Assembly (NCBI RefSeq): GCF_015864665.1
Contig: NZ_JADYWU010000002.1
Coordinates: 310,001-374,000 of the forward strand
Direction of reading: 5' to 3'
Length of the DNA: 64,000 nucleotides
From: Salinibacterium sp. SWN167
GTDB lineage: Bacteria > Actinomycetota > Actinomycetes > Actinomycetales > Microbacteriaceae
Each line of letters starts with the position of its first letter. Position 1 is the first letter of the stretch. Shown here one piece after another: positions 44,893-52,874 of the stretch. The position numbers and the translations under genes were made by a program. The notes under the pieces are model-generated. The model made no database searches, had not been told where the DNA came from, and saw only the letters and a list, made by a program, of their open reading frames with translations.

Positions 44893-45480
44893 TTAGCTAG
44901 TCGGCGACAGCCAGCGTCGCAGCATCCGGGTCACGCCGGGCAGCAACACGTAGGTCATGACCGGGGTGAGGCACAGGGTAGTGAGGAGTACCCGCAACAC
45001 GATCGGCAGCTCGTCCCAGCCAGGAACCAGCAGTGTCACGAGCACCGTGAAAAGGAGGTTGAGGGGAAAGAAGCCCAGCCAAATAGTCACGGCCTGCTTC
45101 CAGCGCGGTGGTGCGGCAGGGGCCGCCGCAGCGAGACCCGCATGCTCAACAGTGACCTCGGTTGGTTCATCGAACCAACCTTCGATGCCGGTGCGGCGTT
45201 CGCTGCGGTGCTGGCTCATAAACCCGCTGCCGCTCTGCAGCCACCACGCACGTTCGGGGGATTGTTCCCAGTGCAAGAGTGCTGCGTCATCCGCGAATCG
45301 GTAGAGCATGTGCCACGTGGTGCTGTCGGTGCCGGCGCGTACCCAGCCGGAGCCGAGAAAGCCGGGGTAGGTCGTGGCGAGGTTGATGCCGGTTTGCATC
45401 CAGGCTGTGGCTTGCGCGATGCGGGCGGGGTCAACGGTGCGTTCGATCGAGATCGTGATTGGGGCGTTTTCGGGCGGCAT
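44893..45480 (-). CDS. Antibiotic-biosynthesis-monooxygenase (ABM)-domain membrane protein
   Basis: 195 residues from ATG 45480, with AAGGAG eight bases upstream; a 73-codon extension is rejected. Residues 1-105 match an ABM/dimeric ferredoxin-like domain: ITISIERTVDPARIAQATAW, TYPGFLGSGW, TWHMLYRFADDAALLHWEQS. Residues 130-190 form two membrane helices (VTIWLGFFPLNLLFTVLVTL and VLLTTLCLTPVMTYVLLPGV). The combination is known from conserved proteins of unknown role. It is convergent with the small regulator. Confidence 0.82.
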   Translation of the reverse strand: MPPENAPITISIERTVDPARIAQATAWMQTGINLATTYPGFLGSGWVRAGTDSTTWHMLYRFADDAALLHWEQSPERAWWLQSGSGFMSQHRSERRTGIEGWFDEPTEVTVEHAGLAAAAPAAPPRWKQAVTIWLGFFPLNLLFTVLVTLLVPGWDELPIVLRVLLTTLCLTPVMTYVLLPGVTRMLRRWLSPTS

Positions 45481-45887
45481 CAGCGCACTCCTTATCTGTT
45501 GTCCAGCGGCAACAGTGACGGCCGGTGTGGGCTTCGCTGGGTTCAAGTCTAAGTTGGATGCCGCGAGCCGACACTGCCCTGATGTGTAAATTTCTTGTGT
45601 CACAGCTTTCGATCGCCACTGCGGCGATTTCTTGCGTCGAGGTTCTGCTGCAACTTTGCGGGCACCCCCGTGGACGCCACAAATGCTGTGCCCTCTCACC
45701 CTCCGCTCATCCGCGCATCACCCCCGCTGTGGGGTAGACACATATATCCACGCAGGATTGTGTCGTTCTTGTTGCGAATTGTGCGAATCGTCAGATTCTA
45801 TTGCCCTGACGTTCAGCAATACGGTGTAATGGCCGCCATGGGATTGGTCTACACCGTCCCTTCGACCACCTTTCTACTGGAGGAAAG
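45481..45887. other. 407-bp intergenic region before the peptide transporter operon
   Basis: No convincing coding frame is present. The direct repeat TGCGAAT occurs at 45773-45779 and 45782-45788 in an AT-richer stretch. The region must hold divergent promoters for the ABM-domain gene and the binding-protein operon, but I cannot assign -10/-35 elements with confidence. GGAGG just before the ATG at 45888 is the ribosome site. Confidence 0.5.
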
Positions 45888-47657
45888 ATGAAGAAGAAGC
45901 GCGTCTCAGCTGCCATAGCTGTGCTCGCGGCTGGAGCCCTCGCCCTAACAGGGTGTACTCCGCCGTATGAATCAGAAGTTATTGCCGACACCGAAATCAC
46001 GGTGGCGTGGAATGACCTGATCGACAACTTCAACGGAAGCAGCGCAGCGGGCAACAACACCGCTAACGCCGTTGTCTTGTACATGATGAACTCGTCGTTC
46101 CTGTACTACAACAGCGAACCTGCTCTCGTGCGTAACACCGACTTCGGTTCGTTCGAGAAGACGAGCGACGACCCGCTGACGGTCAAGTACACGCTCAACG
46201 ACAACGTCACCTGGTCCGATGGAACCCCCATCGACTCCGCTGACTTGCTGCTCGCGTGGACCACCATCTTCGCCGGTGTTGAGGATGCTGAGGGCGCTCC
46301 GCTCTTCACCCACGCCAACCCGCGTGGTGACCTCGCTTCGGCTCTGCCGGAGATCGATGACAAGAGCATCACGATCGTGTACGACAAGGCCTACGTTGAC
46401 TGGGAGATCCAGTACGACCTCGGTGTTGCCGCTCACGGTGTCGTGTCGCTTGCTTACCCCGAGATCACTGATCCTGAGGAAGCAAAGGAAATGTTCGTCG
46501 AGGCAGTTCAGAACGACGACGTTGACTGGCTCACCCCGGTCGCTAAGGCCTGGAACGACGCCTACCAGGCGCCGAGCACTCCAGACAACCCCCTCGTCGC
46601 TCTCTCGAGCGGTGCTTACGTTCTCGACGAACTCGTAGAGAACGAGTACGTTGCGCTCAAGGCCAACGAGCTCTACACCTGGGGCCCGTCACCCAAGTAC
46701 GAACGCATCATTGTTCGTCAGATCGAGGACTCGACCGCTCAGGTTCAGGCCATCGAGAACGGTGACGTTCAGATCGCAGCCGGCCAGCCGACTCCCGACG
46801 TGCTTGAGCTCGTCAAGGGACTCGACAACGCCGACTACGTGACCGCGGATGAGGCTACTTACGAGCACGTTGACCTCACGTTCAACAACGGTGGTCCCTT
46901 CGACCCCGCCACCTACGGCGGAGACGAAGACACGGCAAAGGCAGTTCGCCAGGCATTCCTGAAGGTCATTCCTCGTCAGGAGATCCTCGACAAGCTGATC
47001 AGCCCGCTCAACCCGAACGCCACTCTGCGTGACTCGGTGCTCCAGATTCCTGGTGCTCCCGGCTATGACGAGATCGCTTCGACCAACGGTTCGGCTGACT
47101 ACGCCGAGGTCGACATCGAAGGCGCTAAGCAGCTGCTTGCTGACGCCGGAGTAACTACTCCCGTTGAGGTCAAGTTCTGGTACCCCGAGGGCAACGTTCG
47201 TCGTGCATCCGAATTCGAATTCATCCAGCAGTCGGCGGCTCTTGCCGGCTTCACGGTCGTTGACGACTCGGAGCCCACTTGGGCCTTCACCGACAAGGAA
47301 GCCCTGCCGATCAACCCTCACGACGCGGTCATCTTCGCATGGCAGTCGACGAGCCTCGCGCTCACCGGTTCTGACCAGTACCTCGGTACTGGCCAGCCCA
47401 GTAACTTCGGTGGATACTCCAACACCGAGGTAGACGGACTCCTCAAGGACCTCGAGACCGAGCTGGACCCCGCAGTCCAGACCGAGATCCAGGTTGAGGT
47501 TGAGAAGCGGGTCTGGGAAGACGCCTACGGCGTCACCATCTTCCAGTTCCCCGGAATCACCGTCTGGAACAACTCAGTAACGAACGTGGACCCGAGTCCG
47601 CTGTCGCCGACCTACTTCTGGAACTTCTGGGAGTGGGCACCGACCGACTCCGAGTAA
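45888..47657 (+). CDS. Peptide/oligopeptide ABC transporter substrate-binding lipoprotein
   Basis: 589 residues. Lipoprotein signal AAIAVLAAGALALTGC. The mature protein is a family 5 (DppA/OppA-like) binding protein: VKYTLNDNVTWSDGTPIDSA is the conserved segment, and FWNFWEW ends the protein. It binds a peptide or similar ligand outside the cell. First gene of an operon with two permeases and a fused double ATPase. An 18-bp stem-loop after its stop may keep it more highly expressed than the permeases. Confidence 0.93.
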   Translation: MKKKRVSAAIAVLAAGALALTGCTPPYESEVIADTEITVAWNDLIDNFNGSSAAGNNTANAVVLYMMNSSFLYYNSEPALVRNTDFGSFEKTSDDPLTVKYTLNDNVTWSDGTPIDSADLLLAWTTIFAGVEDAEGAPLFTHANPRGDLASALPEIDDKSITIVYDKAYVDWEIQYDLGVAAHGVVSLAYPEITDPEEAKEMFVEAVQNDDVDWLTPVAKAWNDAYQAPSTPDNPLVALSSGAYVLDELVENEYVALKANELYTWGPSPKYERIIVRQIEDSTAQVQAIENGDVQIAAGQPTPDVLELVKGLDNADYVTADEATYEHVDLTFNNGGPFDPATYGGDEDTAKAVRQAFLKVIPRQEILDKLISPLNPNATLRDSVLQIPGAPGYDEIASTNGSADYAEVDIEGAKQLLADAGVTTPVEVKFWYPEGNVRRASEFEFIQQSAALAGFTVVDDSEPTWAFTDKEALPINPHDAVIFAWQSTSLALTGSDQYLGTGQPSNFGGYSNTEVDGLLKDLETELDPAVQTEIQVEVEKRVWEDAYGVTIFQFPGITVWNNSVTNVDPSPLSPTYFWNFWEWAPTDSE

Positions 47658-47670
47658 TTCCTCGGTAGCG

Positions 47671-47711
47671 CTCACGAGTGGGTCGGGCTTCACGCCCGGC
47701 CCACTTGTGAG
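47671..47711 (+). terminator. 18-bp stem-loop between binding protein and permease
   Basis: 47671-47688 pairs with 47694-47711 over 18 bp with two G-T wobbles and the loop TTCAC. It lies 14 bp after the binding-protein stop. A partial terminator or 3' stabiliser is likely, because the permease genes follow on the same strand. Confidence 0.65.
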
Positions 47712-47780
47712 TCCGTCGTCATGCCGCTCGTCGGCACTGTTTTTGTTCTGTTCTGCACGCCCCCGAAATGAGGATCTCCG

Positions 47781-49325
47781 GTGCTGACCTTTGTCGCCAG
47801 GCGCCTTGTGGCCACTCTTTTAGTTCTGCTTGTGGCCTCATTCATCGTCTATGTACTAACCGCCAATTCCGGTGATCCGCTTCGAGAACTTCGGGGCAGT
47901 CGAGATCCCAGCGCTCAAGACCAAATTGCGTACTTGAGTGGGCTGCTCAATCTCGATCAGCCTCCCGTGCTTCGTTACTTCTCCTGGCTCGGAGGAGTCG
48001 GGGCCTGCTTCATCGGTCAGTGCGACCTCGGCATCTCGGTCGCCCGCGGCCAGCAGCCCGTGATCGAAGCCATCGGTGGAGCGCTCGGCTCCACGCTTCA
48101 ACTGGTGCTCGCCGCCACGATCCTCGCGATCGTCATCGGTGTCGCCATCGGAATGACCACCGCGCTTCGCCAGTACAGCGGTTACGACTACGTCGTCACG
48201 TTCCTCACCTTCGTCTTCTACTCGCTGCCCATCTTCTGGGTCGCGGTACTCCTCAAAGAGTTCGGCGCCATTCAGTTCAACTCGTTCCTCGGCGACCCCG
48301 TCATACCGTGGTGGTCGATACTCATCATTGGGCTTGTGATGGGTTTCATAGCCTCGTCCGTCGTTGGCGGCGAGCTGCGAACGCGCGTCATCTCCTTCGT
48401 CAGCGTCGGCGGCGGTATTGCTGCGTTGCTCATCCTTCTCGATGTCACGCGCTGGTTTGAAAGCCCCTCGATCGGCTTCGTCGGAATCGCGCTGATGTCC
48501 ATCGCGACAGGCGCGGTGGTGCTCTTCACCTCCACCGGCTTCCACAACCGGCGGGCCCTGCTCGCGGTCGGAATCATCGTGGTGCTGACCGTCATCCTGA
48601 GCTGGCCGTTCCAGTTCCTCTTCTACTACGTCAACAGCCCGTGGACTGTGCTGCTCGTCCTCGCCATCATGGTGGGGCTCGGCCTCCTCGTCGGCTTCTT
48701 CGTCGGGGGCGATGGCAAGGCCGTCGTAGCTCGCACCACGGCCATCGTCGGTGGCTTGGGAATCATCCCGCTCGTGCTCGACCAGATGTTCATCCGCTGG
48801 GATGAGTACGTTGCACGTATCCCGCTCAGCAACGGCGTGATCGCCACGATCGGTGCCTCGACTCCCGCCATCCGCCGCGTGGATGACACCTGGCTGAACA
48901 TGCTCGACTCGCTGACCCACATGCTGTTGCCCACGATCGCGCTCATGATCATCTCGCTGGCGGCCTACACGCGCTACGCTCGCGCCAGCCTGCTCGACGT
49001 CATGAACCAGGACTACGTGCGCACTGCTCGCGCCAAGGGACTCGGCGAACGCACCGTGGTGATGCGTCACGCCTTCCGCAACGCCATGATCCCGATCGCG
49101 ACCATCATCGCGCTCGACTTCGGGGCGGTGATCGGTGGTGCCGTGATCACGGAAAGAGTCTTCGCCTGGCAGGCGATGGGCTCCCTCTTTAACGAGGGAC
49201 TTCAGCACATCGACGTGAACCTGGTGATGGGCTTCTTCCTTGTCACGGGCATCCTCGCCGTTATCTTCAACGTTATTGCCGACCTCTTGTACTCGGCCCT
49301 TGACCCCAGAATTCGGGTGAGCTGA
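47781..49325 (+). CDS. Peptide ABC transporter permease (DppB type) with an extra membrane insert
   Basis: 514 residues, against about 310-340 for ordinary DppB. The N-terminal part (1-165) and C-terminal part (375-514) carry the family features, including MLLPTIALMI and the EAA loop DYVRTARAKGLGERTVVMRH (411-430). Between them, roughly 175-340 is an inserted block of about five hydrophobic segments (such as LLVLAIMVGLGLLVGFFVGG). The insert is in frame and shares codon use with the rest, so it is not a misassembly sign. Start GTG 47781. Confidence 0.9.
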   Translation: MLTFVARRLVATLLVLLVASFIVYVLTANSGDPLRELRGSRDPSAQDQIAYLSGLLNLDQPPVLRYFSWLGGVGACFIGQCDLGISVARGQQPVIEAIGGALGSTLQLVLAATILAIVIGVAIGMTTALRQYSGYDYVVTFLTFVFYSLPIFWVAVLLKEFGAIQFNSFLGDPVIPWWSILIIGLVMGFIASSVVGGELRTRVISFVSVGGGIAALLILLDVTRWFESPSIGFVGIALMSIATGAVVLFTSTGFHNRRALLAVGIIVVLTVILSWPFQFLFYYVNSPWTVLLVLAIMVGLGLLVGFFVGGDGKAVVARTTAIVGGLGIIPLVLDQMFIRWDEYVARIPLSNGVIATIGASTPAIRRVDDTWLNMLDSLTHMLLPTIALMIISLAAYTRYARASLLDVMNQDYVRTARAKGLGERTVVMRHAFRNAMIPIATIIALDFGAVIGGAVITERVFAWQAMGSLFNEGLQHIDVNLVMGFFLVTGILAVIFNVIADLLYSALDPRIRVS

Positions 49326-49327
49326 TC

Positions 49328-50446
49328 ATGACCGACAAGAAGCCCGTAGTCGACGAACAGTCGGTGGGCCAAGAACTCAGCATTGAACAGCGCGCCACGG
49401 TAGGTCTCAGCCAGGGCGCGATCGTGCGCCGCCGCTTCCTGCAGCACCGCGGTGCTGTTGTCTCCGTGTTCGTGTTGCTCTTCCTTGTGCTGCTCGCGTT
49501 CACCTCGGTGGGCACCGTGATCGGCGGCACCGGAAAACTCACACCAGACCCCACCGGTAGTCGCCTCATCGTCGACGGTTTCCGCATCCCCGGATGGTGG
49601 GGGTTCACGTGGTGGGAACGCTACGACATCGTGCTCCCCGGCGGTGCGCCGACCTTTACGTGGTGGCCGTTCAGCTTCGGTGAGCACCCCTTCGGGCAAG
49701 ACAACACCGGTAAGGATGTCTTCGCTCGCGTGATGCGCGGCATGCAGCAATCGCTCAACGTTGTCTTCATCGTGGGAATCATCTCGACCGTTATCGGCGT
49801 CGTTCTCGGCGCTCTCGCCGGCTACTACCGTGGCTGGGTCGACCAGCTCATCATGCGTATCACCGACGTGATCATCATCGTGCCGCTGCTGATCCTCGGT
49901 GCCGTTCTCGGCCAGACGATTGGTGGCGACGCGTTCCTGTTGGCCGTCATGATCGGGCTCATCGCGTGGACCGGAATGGCGCGACTCGTGCGCGCCGAGT
50001 TCCTCAGCCTGCGCGAGCGTGAGTTCGTGGATGCTGCCCGAGTGGCTGGTGCCAGCGACTTCCGCATCATCTTCCGCCACATCCTGCCCAACACTGTTGG
50101 AGTAATCGTCGTCAGCGCGACGTTGCTGATGAGCGCCGTCATTCTGCTCGAGACCTCGCTGAGCTTCCTCGGCTTCGGCATCACGGCTCCGGATATCTCC
50201 CTCGGCCAAATCATCAGCGAATACAACGAAGCGTTCAAGACGCGTCCGTGGCTGTTCTGGTGGCCGGGACTCTTCATCGTGATTATTGCGCTCTGCATCA
50301 ACTTCATCGGTGATGGTTTGCGCGATGCGTTCGACCCGCGCCAGAAGCGTGTGCCTCGTCAGCGCGGGCTCGGTTCCGAGATCGGCAACTTCTTCAAGGC
50401 CTACATCCCCGGCACACGTCCCGGCGACGGAACCGTAAACAAGTGA
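49328..50446 (+). CDS. Peptide ABC transporter permease (DppC type)
   Basis: 372 residues, longer than the common 280-310 by an N-terminal cytoplasmic stretch and a long outer loop after helix 1 rich in Trp and Gly. HPFGQDNTGKDVFARVMRGM is the DppC signature, and the EAA loop is REFVDAARVAGASDFRIIFR. The C-terminus has GDGLRDAFDPRQKR. Start two bases after the DppB-type stop. It pairs with that permease to form the channel. Confidence 0.94.
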   Translation: MTDKKPVVDEQSVGQELSIEQRATVGLSQGAIVRRRFLQHRGAVVSVFVLLFLVLLAFTSVGTVIGGTGKLTPDPTGSRLIVDGFRIPGWWGFTWWERYDIVLPGGAPTFTWWPFSFGEHPFGQDNTGKDVFARVMRGMQQSLNVVFIVGIISTVIGVVLGALAGYYRGWVDQLIMRITDVIIIVPLLILGAVLGQTIGGDAFLLAVMIGLIAWTGMARLVRAEFLSLREREFVDAARVAGASDFRIIFRHILPNTVGVIVVSATLLMSAVILLETSLSFLGFGITAPDISLGQIISEYNEAFKTRPWLFWWPGLFIVIIALCINFIGDGLRDAFDPRQKRVPRQRGLGSEIGNFFKAYIPGTRPGDGTVNK

Positions 50447-50457
50447 GAACGAGTGAG

Positions 50458-51066
50458 CTAGCCGAGCGTCGAGACGAAGACCAAAGCCGTCAGCGCAACG
50501 AGAGCCGCGATAGTGCGCCAGTGCCACGTGACTCGCAGCTTCGTGAACTCGCTCGTGGCGGCATCCAGATGCCCATCGTCGCGCAGTTGCTCCCAATGGG
50601 TGCGGATGACATGGGCCGCTTGACCGGAATCAGAGGTGATCAGGTCGCCGGGTCGCACCGTGCCAGCCAGGTAACTCGACTCGGGCAGGTTCGCGCCGTC
50701 TTGACGCACGGCCGAGAAGACCGAATGGCGACCAGGTGCGGGCGCAGCCCACGCTGTAACGGTGCCGTGCGGAGTCTCGAGAGTGAGCGCATATTTGGTG
50801 TCGATGCGACGGATTTCTGGCCACGCGACCTCGATAGTGCGCAAGACGTTGCGCACGCTGACGCCGGCGGCAGTCACGTAAACGTTGGGGCGCCAGAACA
50901 TTGCCCACGTGAGCAGCGAGAGGAGCCCAAAGATGGGCGCCACTTGCAGGGCATCCAGCCAGCGACCTTGAATAGCCGTGATGACAAGGCCCGCCGCGAA
51001 GGCAGCAATGACGATGATCGAAAGTACGCGCCCGAATCGCGAGTGCAGGGTGAAGTTTGGCGACAC
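50458..51066 (-). CDS. PH-like (bacterial pleckstrin) membrane protein, antiparallel inside the peptide-transporter operon
   Basis: About 202 residues from GTG 51066; GTG 51114 is an in-frame alternative with no better ribosome site. Two helices at the start (LSIIVIAAFAAGLVITAIQG and VAPIFGLLSLLTWAMFW) are followed by a PH-like beta domain: VYVTAAGVSVRNVLRTIEVA, WPEIRRIDTKYALTLETPHG, TVTAWAAPAP. A final membrane helix lies at IAALVALTALVFVSTL. Its function is unknown. It lies between the DppC-type permease and the ATPase but on the other strand, which would oppose read-through of the operon. Confidence 0.75.
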   Translation of the reverse strand: MSPNFTLHSRFGRVLSIIVIAAFAAGLVITAIQGRWLDALQVAPIFGLLSLLTWAMFWRPNVYVTAAGVSVRNVLRTIEVAWPEIRRIDTKYALTLETPHGTVTAWAAPAPGRHSVFSAVRQDGANLPESSYLAGTVRPGDLITSDSGQAAHVIRTHWEQLRDDGHLDAATSEFTKLRVTWHWRTIAALVALTALVFVSTLG

Positions 51067-51119
51067 GGAACTATGTTCCCACGAGCACACCGCATCCAGG
51101 GCGAAAGGCGACACTCCTG

Positions 51120-52793
51120 ATGACTGAGACGGCTATGACTGAGACAACAACGAAGACTCCCGCAATTGAGGTCACGAACCTCGGTGTCGACTTCTGGGTT
51201 GAAGGCGAGTGGGTTACCGCTGCAAAGAACGTGAGTTATTCGCTGCAGGGTGGCGAAGTTCTCGCCATCGTGGGCGAATCCGGATCGGGCAAGAGCACGA
51301 GCGCCATGGGGCTGCTCGGGCTGCTCCCCGAGAACGGGCGTATTTCGGGCAGCGTGAAGTTGGCTGGCGAAGAGTTGGTCGGCGCATCGCTGCACCGCCT
51401 GCGCCAGTTGCGCGGTGCCGGCATCGCGGTGATCTTCCAAGAGCCCATGACAGCGCTCAACCCGGTGTACACGATCGGGTTCCAGATCGTTGAGGCGCTT
51501 CAAGTGCACAACGCCGGCATGCTGCGGGTGGATGCTAAGAAGCGCGCGCTCGAACTGCTCGCGATGGTCGAACTGCCCGACCCGCAAAAAGCATTCGATT
51601 CTTACCCACACCAGCTGTCTGGCGGCCAACGTCAGCGGGCGATGATCGCCCAGTCCATCTCGTGCGATCCGCGCGTGCTCATAGCCGACGAGCCAACCAC
51701 GGCGCTCGATGTGACCGTGCAGGCCGAAATTCTGGAACTGTTGCACCACTTGCGCTCCAAGCTCGATAGCGCGATCATCCTCATCACTCACGACATGGGC
51801 GTTGTCGCAGACCTCGCCGACCGCGTGATGGTGATGAAAGATGGCGAAGTCGTGGAGACGGGAACAGCAGAAGCGCTGTTCGAGAAGGCGACGCATCCGT
51901 ACACCCAAGCGTTGCTCGCCGCGGTTCCTCACCTCGGCGAAGCGGGGGAGGCGTCTGCTTCGAAGGATGACCGCGAGGTTGTACTCACCATGTCAGGTGT
52001 CGCGATTGAGTATCCGAAGCGTGGGCGAGTGCCTGCCTTCCGTGCCGCCGACGACATCAACCTCACCATTCGTCAGGGCGAAGTTCTCGGTCTCGTGGGC
52101 GAATCCGGTTCGGGCAAGACCACGATTGGTCGTGCCGTTGTCGGTCTACTTCCCGCGGTCGAGGGTACCCTCGACATTGTTGGCACGAACATGGTCGGCA
52201 TCAACAAGAACGACCTGCGCGCGGTTCGCCGCGACATCGGCATTGTGTTTCAAGACCCCGGGTCGTCGCTGAACCCGCGGATGCCGATCGGCGAGAGCAT
52301 TGGGGAGCCGCTTCGCCTCGGTGGCGGTTTCAGCCGCAAAGACGAAGAAGCTCGCGTGAGTCTGCTTCTCGACCGGGTGCAACTCTCGTCCCACATGCGT
52401 AACCGCTACCCGCACGAACTGTCGGGTGGACAACGCCAACGCGTCGGCATCGCTCGCGCTCTGGCGCTGAGCCCCAAGCTGCTCGTGGCCGATGAGCCAA
52501 CGTCGGCGCTCGACGTGTCGGTGCAGGCGAAAGTGCTCGAGCTCTTCCAGGAACTGCAGAAGGAGCTCGGCTTCGCGTGCTTGTTCGTGACCCACGACCT
52601 CGCTGTGATCGACATCCTTGCCGACCGCATCGCGGTCATGCACCGCGGCAAGATTGTGGAGCAGGGCACGCGTGACCAAGTGTTGCGAAGCCCGAAGGAT
52701 CCCTACACACAGCGACTTATTGCTGCCGTGCCGTTGCCTGATCCTGAAGAACAGCGTCGCCGTCGCGCCGAGCGCGAAGGTCTTACCTTCTAG
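51120..52793 (+). CDS. Peptide ABC transporter, fused double ATPase (DppD-DppF)
   Basis: 557 residues in two complete nucleotide-binding halves. Half 1: Walker A GESGSGKST, signature LSGGQRQR, Walker B LIADEPTTALD. Half 2: Walker A GESGSGKTT, signature LSGGQRQRVG, Walker [12 protein letters not shown]. The DppF-type oligopeptide C-terminal motif appears in each half (THPYTQALLAAVPHL, KDPYTQRLIAAVPLPDP). Start ATG 51120; ATG 51135 is an alternative. It completes the importer with the lipoprotein and two permeases upstream; an antiparallel gene lies between. Confidence 0.95.
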   Translation: MTETAMTETTTKTPAIEVTNLGVDFWVEGEWVTAAKNVSYSLQGGEVLAIVGESGSGKSTSAMGLLGLLPENGRISGSVKLAGEELVGASLHRLRQLRGAGIAVIFQEPMTALNPVYTIGFQIVEALQVHNAGMLRVDAKKRALELLAMVELPDPQKAFDSYPHQLSGGQRQRAMIAQSISCDPRVLIADEPTTALDVTVQAEILELLHHLRSKLDSAIILITHDMGVVADLADRVMVMKDGEVVETGTAEALFEKATHPYTQALLAAVPHLGEAGEASASKDDREVVLTMSGVAIEYPKRGRVPAFRAADDINLTIRQGEVLGLVGESGSGKTTIGRAVVGLLPAVEGTLDIVGTNMVGINKNDLRAVRRDIGIVFQDPGSSLNPRMPIGESIGEPLRLGGGFSRKDEEARVSLLLDRVQLSSHMRNRYPHELSGGQRQRVGIARALALSPKLLVADEPTSALDVSVQAKVLELFQELQKELGFACLFVTHDLAVIDILADRIAVMHRGKIVEQGTRDQVLRSPKDPYTQRLIAAVPLPDPEEQRRRRAEREGLTF

Positions 52794-52809
52794 CTAAACG
52801 AATACTCAG

Positions 52810-52840
52810 CAGACGGCGGGAACCCGATTCCCGCCGCCTG
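52810..52840. terminator. Bidirectional terminator between ATPase and GH18 genes
   Basis: CAGACGGCGGGAA (52810-52822) pairs with TTCCCGCCGCCTG (52828-52840) with one mismatch and a 5-base loop. The flanking genes are convergent. Confidence 0.75.
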
Positions 52841-52874
52841 CCTCCCGTGACCAACCGGGCATAGAACGGGAAAC

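Noticed and set aside
45538-45560. tRNA T-arm-like string GGGTTCAAGTC
   Set aside because: No matching acceptor, anticodon or D-arm around it; it lies in a non-coding gap before the ABM-domain gene.
47856-50596. Two long minus-strand frames antisense to the peptide permeases, rich in Asp, Glu, His
   Set aside because: Their composition is the complement of membrane-helix codons; both permeases are clear.
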